From assembly GCA_049287025.1 (NCBI GenBank), contig JBAQFA010000005.1, positions 1-64,000 on the forward strand: a DNA stretch of 64,000 nt, given 5' to 3'. A program made the position numbers and the translations under genes. This document shows, piece by piece, positions 48,563-55,968 of this stretch. The number at the start of each line of letters is the position of its first letter. Position 1 is the first letter of the stretch. This stretch comes from UBA11710 sp049287025. GTDB lineage: Bacteria; Patescibacteriota; Patescibacteriia; Magasanikbacterales; UBA922. The notes beneath the pieces are model-generated. The model was not told the origin of the DNA. It was given only the letters and a program-made list of their open reading frames with translations, and made no database searches.

Positions 48563-49825
48563 ATGGAACAATACGATGTCATAATTATTGGCGCGGGATT
48601 TTCTGGTCTTACTTTAGCTCATCATCTACCGCATGATTTGCGGGTTTTGGTTTTGGATAGAAAACAAGCCTTGAATAGTGTGATGGAAACTACTGGCTTA
48701 ATCACCCAAGCGACAAAGGATCTAATTAGCGAATTTGTAGATATAGAAAATTATTTGCCCAATCATATTGATACGATTGGTGTGGTGTCGCCAGATTATG
48801 ATAAATATTTTTTTTCTCACACCACAGATCCTTGGATTTATTCGACTGACACACCAGAATTGGTAAAACATTTAGCCGATGCAGTACCAAATAATGTAGA
48901 CATAAAAATTGGTCAGACTCTAGTTGATTATAAGATTGATAATAGTTCTGAATATCCAGTTCTGGTAGAGTATGCAAATAATGGAACAAAAAGTTTATCC
49001 CAGACAAAATTTTTAGTGGGGGCAGATGGGGGTAATTCCACAGTGGCAAAATTAAATGATAAATTATCAAAAAATACTAAATTTTTAATTGGTTTTGAAA
49101 AAGTGTTTTTTGGCGATATAACTTTTGGTCCGAAGCCTAATAGTACAGTTTATCATTTTTGGTTTGGGGAATTTTCACTTGGTTATGGCGGGTGGTTGTC
49201 GCCAACTGTGATTGATAATAAATCAGCTTTTCGGCTTGGTCTAGCTAAATTGGAAAAAGACAAGGCTAATTTAAAAAAGCTGGATGATTTTATAAATATT
49301 TTACAGGAAAAAAAGATTATAAAAATTGATTCAGAAAATATTCAGCCAGTAATTTCTTTTGGTAATAAAATTCCGATTGGCGGAGTTTTGCCAAATTTAA
49401 CAGCTGACAGAGTAATGTTAATAGGGGATGCGGGTGGTTTTTGTGGAGCGTTTGCGGCCGATGGTATCAAGGGGGCAGTCTTGTCAGGAAAAACTAGCGC
49501 CAAATTAATCACAAAATATTTGCAAGGGGATAAAGATTGTTTAAAATCTTATATTTCAGAAATGCAAAAAAATAATAAAATTATTTATTATTACAGAAAA
49601 CAATTACTTTATAGATGGTTATGGAATCTAATGAAAACTAATAATAGTTTTATGAATTTGTATCGATTGATTGAAAGACAAAAAGATGATTTTCTTAATC
49701 AATTTTGTGATAGCAAGGACAAAAGAAAAAGTTTGTTTCGCGTGCTTTTAAAATTTAAAAACATACCTTTGTTATTTAGGTATGCTTTTTCATTGTTGTT
49801 TGATTTGTTTAGACCAAGGCCTTAA
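48563..49825 (+). CDS. FAD-dependent oxidoreductase (geranylgeranyl-reductase-like)
   Basis: 420 residues. FAD-binding DVIIIGAGFSGLTLAHHL, then FLVGADGGNSTVAKL, and the second flavin motif VMLIGDAGGFCGAFAADGIKGAVLSGKTSAKLI. The layout follows the geranylgeranyl reductase / p-hydroxybenzoate hydroxylase-like family, which reduces isoprenoid chains or hydroxylates aromatics. The C-terminal part (LLYRWLWNLMKTNNSFMNLY) is helical. Substrate is unknown. Its last 17 bases overlap the convergent NlpC/P60-like gene. Confidence 0.85.
   Translation: MEQYDVIIIGAGFSGLTLAHHLPHDLRVLVLDRKQALNSVMETTGLITQATKDLISEFVDIENYLPNHIDTIGVVSPDYDKYFFSHTTDPWIYSTDTPELVKHLADAVPNNVDIKIGQTLVDYKIDNSSEYPVLVEYANNGTKSLSQTKFLVGADGGNSTVAKLNDKLSKNTKFLIGFEKVFFGDITFGPKPNSTVYHFWFGEFSLGYGGWLSPTVIDNKSAFRLGLAKLEKDKANLKKLDDFINILQEKKIIKIDSENIQPVISFGNKIPIGGVLPNLTADRVMLIGDAGGFCGAFAADGIKGAVLSGKTSAKLITKYLQGDKDCLKSYISEMQKNNKIIYYYRKQLLYRWLWNLMKTNNSFMNLYRLIERQKDDFLNQFCDSKDKRKSLFRVLLKFKNIPLLFRYAFSLLFDLFRPRP
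49758..49790. terminator. Terminator hairpin nested in the FAD gene 3' end
   Basis: CATACCT (49762-49768) pairs with AGGTATG (49778-49784), with A-runs before and T-runs after, so it can work on either strand. For the minus-strand NlpC/P60-like gene it lies about 20 bases past the stop. On the plus strand it is within coding sequence. Confidence 0.55.
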
Positions 49826-50675
49826 GTCTTCTTATAAAAATTTCTTTAGCTTTCTTCGCATATTCCTGCATTTGTGGTTCTGACCAGTTTTGTTCTAATA
49901 GATTTTTATTTGGATCAGTAATAGTGATTGTTTCTTGTCTCACGCCGTGGTTATAAAGACCATCAGTAGGATATTGAAATGAATGGGTGTATTCAATCAC
50001 AATTCCGAACCCCGAGGGTGAGGAATCCCTTTTTTGTGTATTAAAAGTTGTATTACTATTTACATTGTTTGAAGAGTTGGAAAGGGATCCACCCTTACGG
50101 GTATCTTCGACCTCGTTGCGACTCGGGATTACCGAAGAAACCAATAATACATGATTATAATCTTGTTTTGGACCAGCACCCATCATAACAATTAGATCTC
50201 CAGGCTGGATATCTTTTAGATTTATTTCTTTAGAATTTATATTATTATTAAAAGTGGAGACACCAGTATTTTCGGCTGATCTAAATTGAGAAATTAATTT
50301 GCGAATGGGATTTTTTATCCATGGCCGGTGAATATATTTTTTTAGTCCGCCTAAATTTCTGGCTTTCAATTCTGTATCTAATACATGATAAATTAGACCA
50401 GAACAATCAATCCCTAGATTGTGTTCAATTAAAAATTTTTTTATTTGTTCGGCATTTAATTCGGCTAGTTTTATTTTTTCGCGTAAAGAAAAGATCGTGG
50501 CTTCTTCCGCAATATCTTCTGGGCTACCTTTGCCAATCAAGACGCGCAAAGCTCCACGAATATTTTTTCTCCGATTATTAAAATAGGGAGTAGTTATGTT
50601 TTTTTCTCCTATTTTGAGATTAAGGTATTGATCAATAACTTTTTGTGCTTGTGAGGATAATTGTTCCATTGTCAT
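49809..50675 (-). CDS. NlpC/P60-like (CHAP-type) peptidase domain protein
   Basis: 288 residues, no evident signal peptide. GIDCSGLIYHVLDTELKARNLGG has the catalytic Cys in DCSGL. QPGDLIVMMGAGPKQDYNHVLLVSSV holds the His. FGIVIEYTHSFQYPTDGL is the third conserved block. Such enzymes cleave cell-wall peptide bonds. Residues about 181-225 (SRNEVEDTRKGGSLSNSSNN...SSPSG) are a REPIN-like in-frame insertion falling between the His strand and the next strand. Four bases separate it from the ATP-grasp gene's stop, so the two are an operon. Confidence 0.75.
   Translation of the reverse strand: MTMEQLSSQAQKVIDQYLNLKIGEKNITTPYFNNRRKNIRGALRVLIGKGSPEDIAEEATIFSLREKIKLAELNAEQIKKFLIEHNLGIDCSGLIYHVLDTELKARNLGGLKKYIHRPWIKNPIRKLISQFRSAENTGVSTFNNNINSKEINLKDIQPGDLIVMMGAGPKQDYNHVLLVSSVIPSRNEVEDTRKGGSLSNSSNNVNSNTTFNTQKRDSSPSGFGIVIEYTHSFQYPTDGLYNHGVRQETITITDPNKNLLEQNWSEPQMQEYAKKAKEIFIRRLKALV
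50003..50133. repeat. REPIN-like element in frame inside the NlpC/P60-like gene
   Basis: Left TTCCGAACCCCGAGGGTGAGG..ATCCC, AT-rich core with ttgtattactatttacattg, right AAAGGGATCCACCC..CGACTCGGGATTACC. The core is close to that of 51400-51549. Confidence 0.85.
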
Positions 50676-50679
50676 ATTG

Positions 50680-52632
50680 TTATTTGTTTGATGTTTTATT
50701 CAAAATTTTTTCTGTCAGACCTTTTGGTAATAATGTTATGTTTGGCAATTCTTTTAGATCTACCCAGACTAGCTTGTAAGAATTATTAGTAGTGCTTCTC
50801 TCTCTTTCTTCGTCACCTAGCTTTGGTTCACCAGAAATATTCTCCGCAAAATAATAATATTCGTCACGGCCATTAATATTAAAACAAAGTGGTATTTGTT
50901 CAGGAATAGTAAAATCAAGATCAGTTTCTTCTTTGCCTTCACGTTTGGCTGTGGCTAATATATTTTCATCAAAATCTTCTTTGGTTCCACCAGGTGGAGT
51001 GAAAAAATGCTGGGAAAATTTTTGTCTTTCTATTAATAAAATTTTGCCGTCTTTAATAGGTAAAATAGCACCTCGGGGCAAGTCCCAACCCACACCTTTT
51101 TGGGTGACAGTAATAAAGTCAATTATTTTTAAACCATTGAGACTTAATTTATTATGCGCTTCCATAATAGGATAAAGAGTTTGCGTGCGCATCAGGTCAG
51201 CATTTGGTTTGGTATTATTGTATTTTATAATATTGAAATCAGGTCGTTTGTTGTATTTTGGTTCGTGAAGTGAAGGAATTTCTTTGGTAACTCGTTGAAT
51301 AATTTGCGCGCCATCTTGGATTTTGATTAATGTTTGATTTTCCAAATTTATATCTAATAACGCCATGAGGTGGGATTCGAATGTGGTTATTTGGTTTGTC
51401 ATCCCGAATCCCCCGACGAAGGGGGTGAGGGATCCCTTGTCTTTGGATTTAAACATTGTATTATTACTAATTCCATTGTTTAATGTTTGGGAAAGGGATC
51501 CCCTCCTCGGAGGATCTTCGACCTCGCCCTGTGTCGGGCTCGGGATGACAAGTGATTGAAGTTGTGATTCGTAAGTCGTTGATGCTGGTTGTCTGGCATT
51601 AATTTCAATTAAATATAGTTTGCCATTTTTTCCCGCCTTCGCTGAAGCTTCGGCGGACAAGTCATCAACCACAACATCAACTCCAAACAAACCTTTCCAA
51701 CCTTGTGATCTTAATTTTTCGCCAATATCATTTACAATTTTGTTGTATTGTTTTATTTGATCTTCATTTAAATATTTATTAGCAAATGACCAATCATTGC
51801 CAATGGTAGTAAATTTATTATCAGTAAAAGGTTTGAGTCCAGTAATTTGATAGCTAATATTACCAACTAAAATTTTATTTTTTGTGACGACATTGTTGCT
51901 AGTAAACATTGGTCCAGAAATATATTCCGTGATTCTAACTGGGCGATCGGGAAATTTTTCTTTAATCTCATCCAGCTGACTCTCTGATTCAATCAAAATA
52001 GTGCCAAGGCCAGTATGAGCGCGGTTGAATTGGATAATAAAAGGCTTACAAAGCTCACGAGGCTTGCTACCTGCCTGCGCAGGCAGGGGCTCACAAGGCC
52101 AAACGATATTTTTACATAAATCAACTCTGTGTTTAGGTAAATATTTTTGTAATTCCCCAAGCCATTCTAGTCCAGAGATTTTTTCTTCTATTTTGTTTGA
52201 CAGTTCGGCTGGTGGGTTGAGTAGTTTCCAATTATTTTCCTGACAGATTTTTTCTATTTGAGTGGTGGGTTTGAAGACTACCACGGTAAGTTCATTCCGA
52301 TCCGCCGATGAGGTGGAGAGGAATCTTTCGGAGTTATTTGTTGTTGTGGTATGATTGTCTTTTGTAATTTGTTTGTAAAAGGCTTCGAAAGATCCCTCGT
52401 CAGTCAGTCGTCTGACTTCCTCGGGATGAACCAACAATTCTAACAATTCCCAAGTATCCAGCTGTTCATTACTTTCAATCAAAAGGACATTATCATATCC
52501 TTCAGCTACAGACTTGGCAAAAGGCGTAGAATTTGAGATAATATGATAACCTGGGGTATTTAAATTCAGCCCTAAAGCCCGCTCAATATCGCGGGTGACG
52601 TAAATGATTGGGTTTTGGGTTAGATCTATCAT
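50680..52632 (-). CDS. ATP-grasp/NUDIX fusion protein
   Basis: 650 residues. The N-terminal region (IIYVTRDIERALGLNLNTPGYHIISNSTPFAKSV) leads into an ATP-grasp-like core with KPFIIQFNRAHTGLGTILI (nucleotide loop) and LYLIEINARQPAST (metal-binding Glu/Asn). After about 515 comes a NUDIX domain, PRGAILPIKDGKILLIERQKFSQHFFTPPGGTKEDFDENILATAKREGKEETDL. Carboxylate-amine ligation plus hydrolysis of a nucleotide adduct is a plausible pairing. At least four repeat-derived inserts are seen: residues about 67-113, 182-188, 326-334 and 362-411. Start MIDLTQNP 52632 lies 10 bases from the -10. Confidence 0.8.
   Translation of the reverse strand: MIDLTQNPIIYVTRDIERALGLNLNTPGYHIISNSTPFAKSVAEGYDNVLLIESNEQLDTWELLELLVHPEEVRRLTDEGSFEAFYKQITKDNHTTTTNNSERFLSTSSADRNELTVVVFKPTTQIEKICQENNWKLLNPPAELSNKIEEKISGLEWLGELQKYLPKHRVDLCKNIVWPCEPLPAQAGSKPRELCKPFIIQFNRAHTGLGTILIESESQLDEIKEKFPDRPVRITEYISGPMFTSNNVVTKNKILVGNISYQITGLKPFTDNKFTTIGNDWSFANKYLNEDQIKQYNKIVNDIGEKLRSQGWKGLFGVDVVVDDLSAEASAKAGKNGKLYLIEINARQPASTTYESQLQSLVIPSPTQGEVEDPPRRGSLSQTLNNGISNNTMFKSKDKGSLTPFVGGFGMTNQITTFESHLMALLDINLENQTLIKIQDGAQIIQRVTKEIPSLHEPKYNKRPDFNIIKYNNTKPNADLMRTQTLYPIMEAHNKLSLNGLKIIDFITVTQKGVGWDLPRGAILPIKDGKILLIERQKFSQHFFTPPGGTKEDFDENILATAKREGKEETDLDFTIPEQIPLCFNINGRDEYYYFAENISGEPKLGDEERERSTTNNSYKLVWVDLKELPNITLLPKGLTEKILNKTSNK
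51400..51549. repeat. REPIN-like element in frame inside the ATP-grasp gene (copy 1)
   Basis: The most complete copy. Left GTCATCCCGAATCCCCCGAC.. ending GAGGGATCCC; core with tttaaacattgtattatta; right GAAAGGGATCCCC.. ending CTCGGGATGAC. Both outer ends carry GTCAT/ATGAC. Confidence 0.88.
51631..51656. repeat. tccNcc-ttcgct palindrome inside the ATP-grasp gene
   Basis: TCCCGCC TTCGCTGAAGCTTC GGCGGA. Sister of 42401-42426; encodes LSAEASAKAG. Confidence 0.85.
52070..52087. repeat. Perfect 18-bp palindrome inside the ATP-grasp gene
   Basis: CCTGCCTGCGCAGGCAGG, flanked by ggcttacaaagctc and ggctcacaaggcc words of the aggct family (52040-52098). In frame. Confidence 0.85.
52294..52434. repeat. 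REPIN-like element in frame inside the ATP-grasp gene (copy 2)
   Basis: Left ATTCCGATCCGCCG..GAGAGGAATC, TTG-rich core, right GAAAGATCCCTCG..TTCCTCGGGATGA. More diverged than copy 1. Confidence 0.75.
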
Positions 52633-52642
52633 AGTGAGGGTA

Positions 52643-52671
52643 ATTATACTTAAAAAAATAGTTTTTGACAA
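52643..52671 (-). promoter_or_regulatory. ATP-grasp gene promoter, near-leaderless
   Basis: On the minus strand TTGTCA (52671-52666), a 17-base spacer, TATAAT (52648-52643), only 10 bases before the ATG at 52632. Confidence 0.75.
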
Positions 52672-52676
52672 GCAAT

Positions 52677-54920
52677 ATGGACAGTATGGATTTGAAAAAA
52701 CACGATAGAGTTGATTCATATCAAATTGAGTTAGAATTAGCTTTTTCTGTTTGGTATCAGGGAGTAAAAACTGGACGTAAAGATTTTGGAGTAGGCTGGC
52801 TAAAGAAAAATGGATTTAATAATCTTGCTGTCTGGTGTGAAGAAAATAGTGAACAGTTTGTTGAATGGAAAGTCTTAAGAGAGCTAAAAGAGGCTTTTTT
52901 GGTTTGGCATTCTTTGCCAGAAGCAGGCCGTGGTAATTTTAATGCGACTTGGTTGCAACAAAATGGATTTTCTCGTGTAGATAAAGGGCTGCGCAAGTTA
53001 GATGGTGTTGAAGTTGTCCAAAAAAGTGATTCAGCGGAATTAAGAAAAGCTTACACTGTCGACAAGGTTGACTGGACAGAGGAATCAGCCGTAAAAAAAA
53101 TGGATGAAATGTATGAAGTTTTTTTGAAGGAAAAAGATAATAAATTTGATAAAAAAGGAAAACCAATACGCTTCAATAGATATTGGCTTAAATCAAAAGG
53201 TTTACCATCATTGGTAAGGTGGGCAAATACGCAGCCGGGTGGTTTGGAAGTATTGAACACCAAGTGTAGAAACAAAGAAGTTGCTAATTTATTTGAAAGA
53301 AGTAGGACGGAGTGGAATGAGACTTTGGCAGTTGCTGATTTAGAAGTTGCTTATAAAGAATGGCTGGACGAGCCGGCGGATACGCGAGGCAATTTTAATC
53401 AAAAAAGGATACAAAGAAAACATTCAGGACTGACAAGTTGGGTCTGGGATAATGGCGGAATTGATAAGTATGTTGCTTTATCAAAAAATGATTCTTTAAG
53501 GGCTGCATTTTCAAAAGATAGAATATTTTGGGATGATAAAAGAGTTTTAGCTGAATTAGATAAAGCCTTTGAAAAATGGAAGTCGGTTGTAGAGGTGGAT
53601 GGTAGAACTGGTAAACAAAGGAAATTTAGTGCTTTTTGGATTCGAGATAATTATAATCAAGGTTTAAGCAGATGGATTAGTATGCACAGTGGATTGAATC
53701 ATTGTGTTGCTTTAAGTACTAATCAAGAATTAAGAAAATATTTAAATTTAGATAACCAAGTTGTCACAACTGTGACTGTTGAAGGCTTGGTAGATAAACC
53801 AGAAGAGGTTGAAGAAAAAACCAATGAACCAGGAGAAATTCATGTTGGAGTTTTTCCTAGTGAAATGATTGATCTTTCGGGTATTGGTTCCAATTTACTT
53901 CCTCAAATAAGGGTTGCGAGTCTTCAGGAAAGGGAAGATAGAGGATCAACAGATGTTGATTTGTCACAAATGACAGCTGATCCAAATCCGTTACAGAAAT
54001 TACGTTTTGATATGGCTACAGCCAGACAAAGTGGTGTCTGGGATGATGAATTAATAAAAAGATATATAGAATTGCATTCTTATTTGCCAGATTTTATTTT
54101 TCACGGTCTTAGCGTAGAACATATTGTGGAATTAGCCACAGCTGGCAAGATAAAAACCCCAAAGGCTGTTTTGTCCGTCGGTGGAGGGGCTTATGGGGAA
54201 TTAATAGCTTGGCAAAGAAAATTAAAAGCAGAGGCGCCAATGGTTTTTAATTTGGACAGTTCTGCATTAATGTTGGAAATGGCTAAGCCTGTTTTATCCG
54301 AGAAATATAGTATTCAGCAAAACGATTTTAATGGCGTGGTAGGTGATATGAGAAATTTTAAGGGTGATTATTTGAGTAATTTTAAACAGGGTGATTTTGA
54401 TTTAATAGAATGTTCAGCGTTAGACAATTTAACTGAAGCACAATTGCCAAAATTTGTTGAAGAAATAGTTGATGTTTTACAAAATGGACAAATGGTACAG
54501 TTGATTGCCAGAAAGCCAATACCAAATGCTGTTTGGCACATTTTGGAAACTATGGGTTGTGTGATACTAACTCCACCAAATGCCAAATTAGATGCAGATC
54601 TTAGCGGTGTAGTAGGTGGGGATGTAAAAAAGAGAATTAAACAAAAGTTGCGAGATGGGGGCGGGTTTTATTTATTGGCGCAAAAATTTGAAAAAACAAT
54701 TAATCCAGATGATAATAAGAAAAGGTTTTTAGATCAATTATCGCAAGCACAAGATATGGAGACCGGAGATCTTGGTTTGTTATTATTAGATTTAGCAAAA
54801 TTGTATCCAAATTATGGCGATATTCCAGAGGAAGAATTGGCAAGAGTTGGATTTCGGCGAGAAATTATTAAAGTGAATAAAAAAGGTGCAAGTAACATAG
54901 TACGAATTGTCAAAGTTTAA
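52677..54920 (+). CDS. W-rich repeat protein fused to a methyltransferase-like domain
   Basis: 747 residues, unrecognised overall. The first ~360 residues hold about five divergent repeats: a helix A(F/Y).(V/E)W, then NF(N/S).(T/Y)WL...G(F/L), then a LV.W / LSRWI / LTSWVW turn. The spacing resembles homing-endonuclease-associated or other DNA-contacting repeats, but that is only a visual likeness. From about 490, PKAVLSVGGGAYGELIAW and VFNLDSSALMLEMAKP form a SAM-binding-like Rossmann core, followed by FDLIECSALDNL. It may be a DNA- or RNA-modifying enzyme. The start is ATG 52677 or 52686; upstream TTG lies in the divergent promoter. Confidence 0.6.
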   Translation: MDSMDLKKHDRVDSYQIELELAFSVWYQGVKTGRKDFGVGWLKKNGFNNLAVWCEENSEQFVEWKVLRELKEAFLVWHSLPEAGRGNFNATWLQQNGFSRVDKGLRKLDGVEVVQKSDSAELRKAYTVDKVDWTEESAVKKMDEMYEVFLKEKDNKFDKKGKPIRFNRYWLKSKGLPSLVRWANTQPGGLEVLNTKCRNKEVANLFERSRTEWNETLAVADLEVAYKEWLDEPADTRGNFNQKRIQRKHSGLTSWVWDNGGIDKYVALSKNDSLRAAFSKDRIFWDDKRVLAELDKAFEKWKSVVEVDGRTGKQRKFSAFWIRDNYNQGLSRWISMHSGLNHCVALSTNQELRKYLNLDNQVVTTVTVEGLVDKPEEVEEKTNEPGEIHVGVFPSEMIDLSGIGSNLLPQIRVASLQEREDRGSTDVDLSQMTADPNPLQKLRFDMATARQSGVWDDELIKRYIELHSYLPDFIFHGLSVEHIVELATAGKIKTPKAVLSVGGGAYGELIAWQRKLKAEAPMVFNLDSSALMLEMAKPVLSEKYSIQQNDFNGVVGDMRNFKGDYLSNFKQGDFDLIECSALDNLTEAQLPKFVEEIVDVLQNGQMVQLIARKPIPNAVWHILETMGCVILTPPNAKLDADLSGVVGGDVKKRIKQKLRDGGGFYLLAQKFEKTINPDDNKKRFLDQLSQAQDMETGDLGLLLLDLAKLYPNYGDIPEEELARVGFRREIIKVNKKGASNIVRIVKV

Positions 54921-54925
54921 TATTT

Positions 54926-55870
54926 ATGAGTGAATTATATCAACAACTAAAAGAATTTGGCCATGTCAAACTAAATGAACCAATGTCCAAGCACACAACC
55001 TTCAAAATTGGTGGTAAGGCTAATTTTTTTATTACAATTGAAAATACAGATAATTTGGGTAAACTTTTAACCTTTGTGAATGAGCAGGGTTTATCTTATT
55101 TTATTTTAGGTGGAGGATCAAATCTGCTGTGGAATGATGACCAATTTGAAGGAGTGGTAATAAAAGTGGGTAATAAAAAATTAACTGTGACTGGAAATAT
55201 GATTGAAGCCGACGCTGGTGTTCTCTTGTCCCAAGTAGTCAATTTGGCAGCGCAAAATAGTTTAACTGGTTTTGAATGGGCCGTGGGGATCCCTGGAACA
55301 ATTGGTGGAGCAGTGCGAGGCAATGCTGGAGCGATGGGCGTGGATATTTCGGCTGATAAATGTCTAGCAAAAGTTCAAGTGTGGCAAAATGGTGAAGTAG
55401 TGGAATATAATAGAAGTGAATGCAATTTTGTTTATCGAGGGAGCATGTTTAAAGATGATCCTAATATATTGGTTTTGCGGGCATATTTTAGGCTTGATGT
55501 GGGAGATCAAGCAGAGATAATGAAATCAATGCAAGGTTATTTGGCTCAACGCACTGGACGGTATCCAAAATTTCCTTCAGCTGGTAGTTTTTTTCAAAAT
55601 GTTCCAATTGATAAATGGAAAAAAGATTTAAAAGATTTACCAGCCATTTTTGTGGAGCGCAAAAAAATTCCCGTTGGTTGGCTCGTGGAACAATTAGAAT
55701 TAAAAGGTTTGACTGTAGGTGGCGCCAAAGTGTCTGATGAACATGGTAATTTTATTATTAATTTTGATAATGCATTACAGTCTGATGTCTTGACTTTAGT
55801 TGAATTAGTAAAAGAAAAAGTGTATAATAAATTTGGAATAGAATTGGAGAGTGAAGTGGAAATAGTGTAA
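54926..55870 (+). CDS. murB: UDP-N-acetylenolpyruvoylglucosamine reductase MurB
   Basis: 314 residues, type I layout. NEPMSKHTTFKIGGKANFF opens the FAD domain; ILGGGSNLLWNDDQFEGVVI and GFEWAVGIPGTIGGAVRGNAGAMG follow; NRSECNFVYRGSMF is next. The C-domain has KFPSAGSFFQNV (catalytic Ser) and ends in ELESEVEIV (catalytic Glu). It reduces enolpyruvyl-UDP-GlcNAc to UDP-MurNAc using NADPH and FAD, committing sugar to peptidoglycan. This is the housekeeping MurB; 23262-24290 is the divergent paralogue. It is 5 bases downstream of the repeat/methyltransferase gene. Confidence 0.96.
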   Translation: MSELYQQLKEFGHVKLNEPMSKHTTFKIGGKANFFITIENTDNLGKLLTFVNEQGLSYFILGGGSNLLWNDDQFEGVVIKVGNKKLTVTGNMIEADAGVLLSQVVNLAAQNSLTGFEWAVGIPGTIGGAVRGNAGAMGVDISADKCLAKVQVWQNGEVVEYNRSECNFVYRGSMFKDDPNILVLRAYFRLDVGDQAEIMKSMQGYLAQRTGRYPKFPSAGSFFQNVPIDKWKKDLKDLPAIFVERKKIPVGWLVEQLELKGLTVGGAKVSDEHGNFIINFDNALQSDVLTLVELVKEKVYNKFGIELESEVEIV

Positions 55871-55962
55871 AGGCTTGAAAAGCTAGAAAAGCTTCAAAGG
55901 CTTGAAAGGCATTGATTTGCATTTTAAGCCTTTTAGGCATTTTAAGCCTTTTAGGCATTTTA
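55871..55962. repeat. aaggcttgaaaagc / ttttaggcattttaagcc array
   Basis: The left half is aggcttgaaaagctagaa in tandem and the right half is its complement-like ttttaagccttttaggcat, making a long imperfect hairpin before hpf. Confidence 0.8.
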
Positions 55963-55968
55963 AAAATT

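Noticed and set aside
55871..55962. Regular aaggctt units as a CRISPR-like array
   Set aside because: Units are short, degenerate and adjacent, with no spacers, and the halves are complementary.
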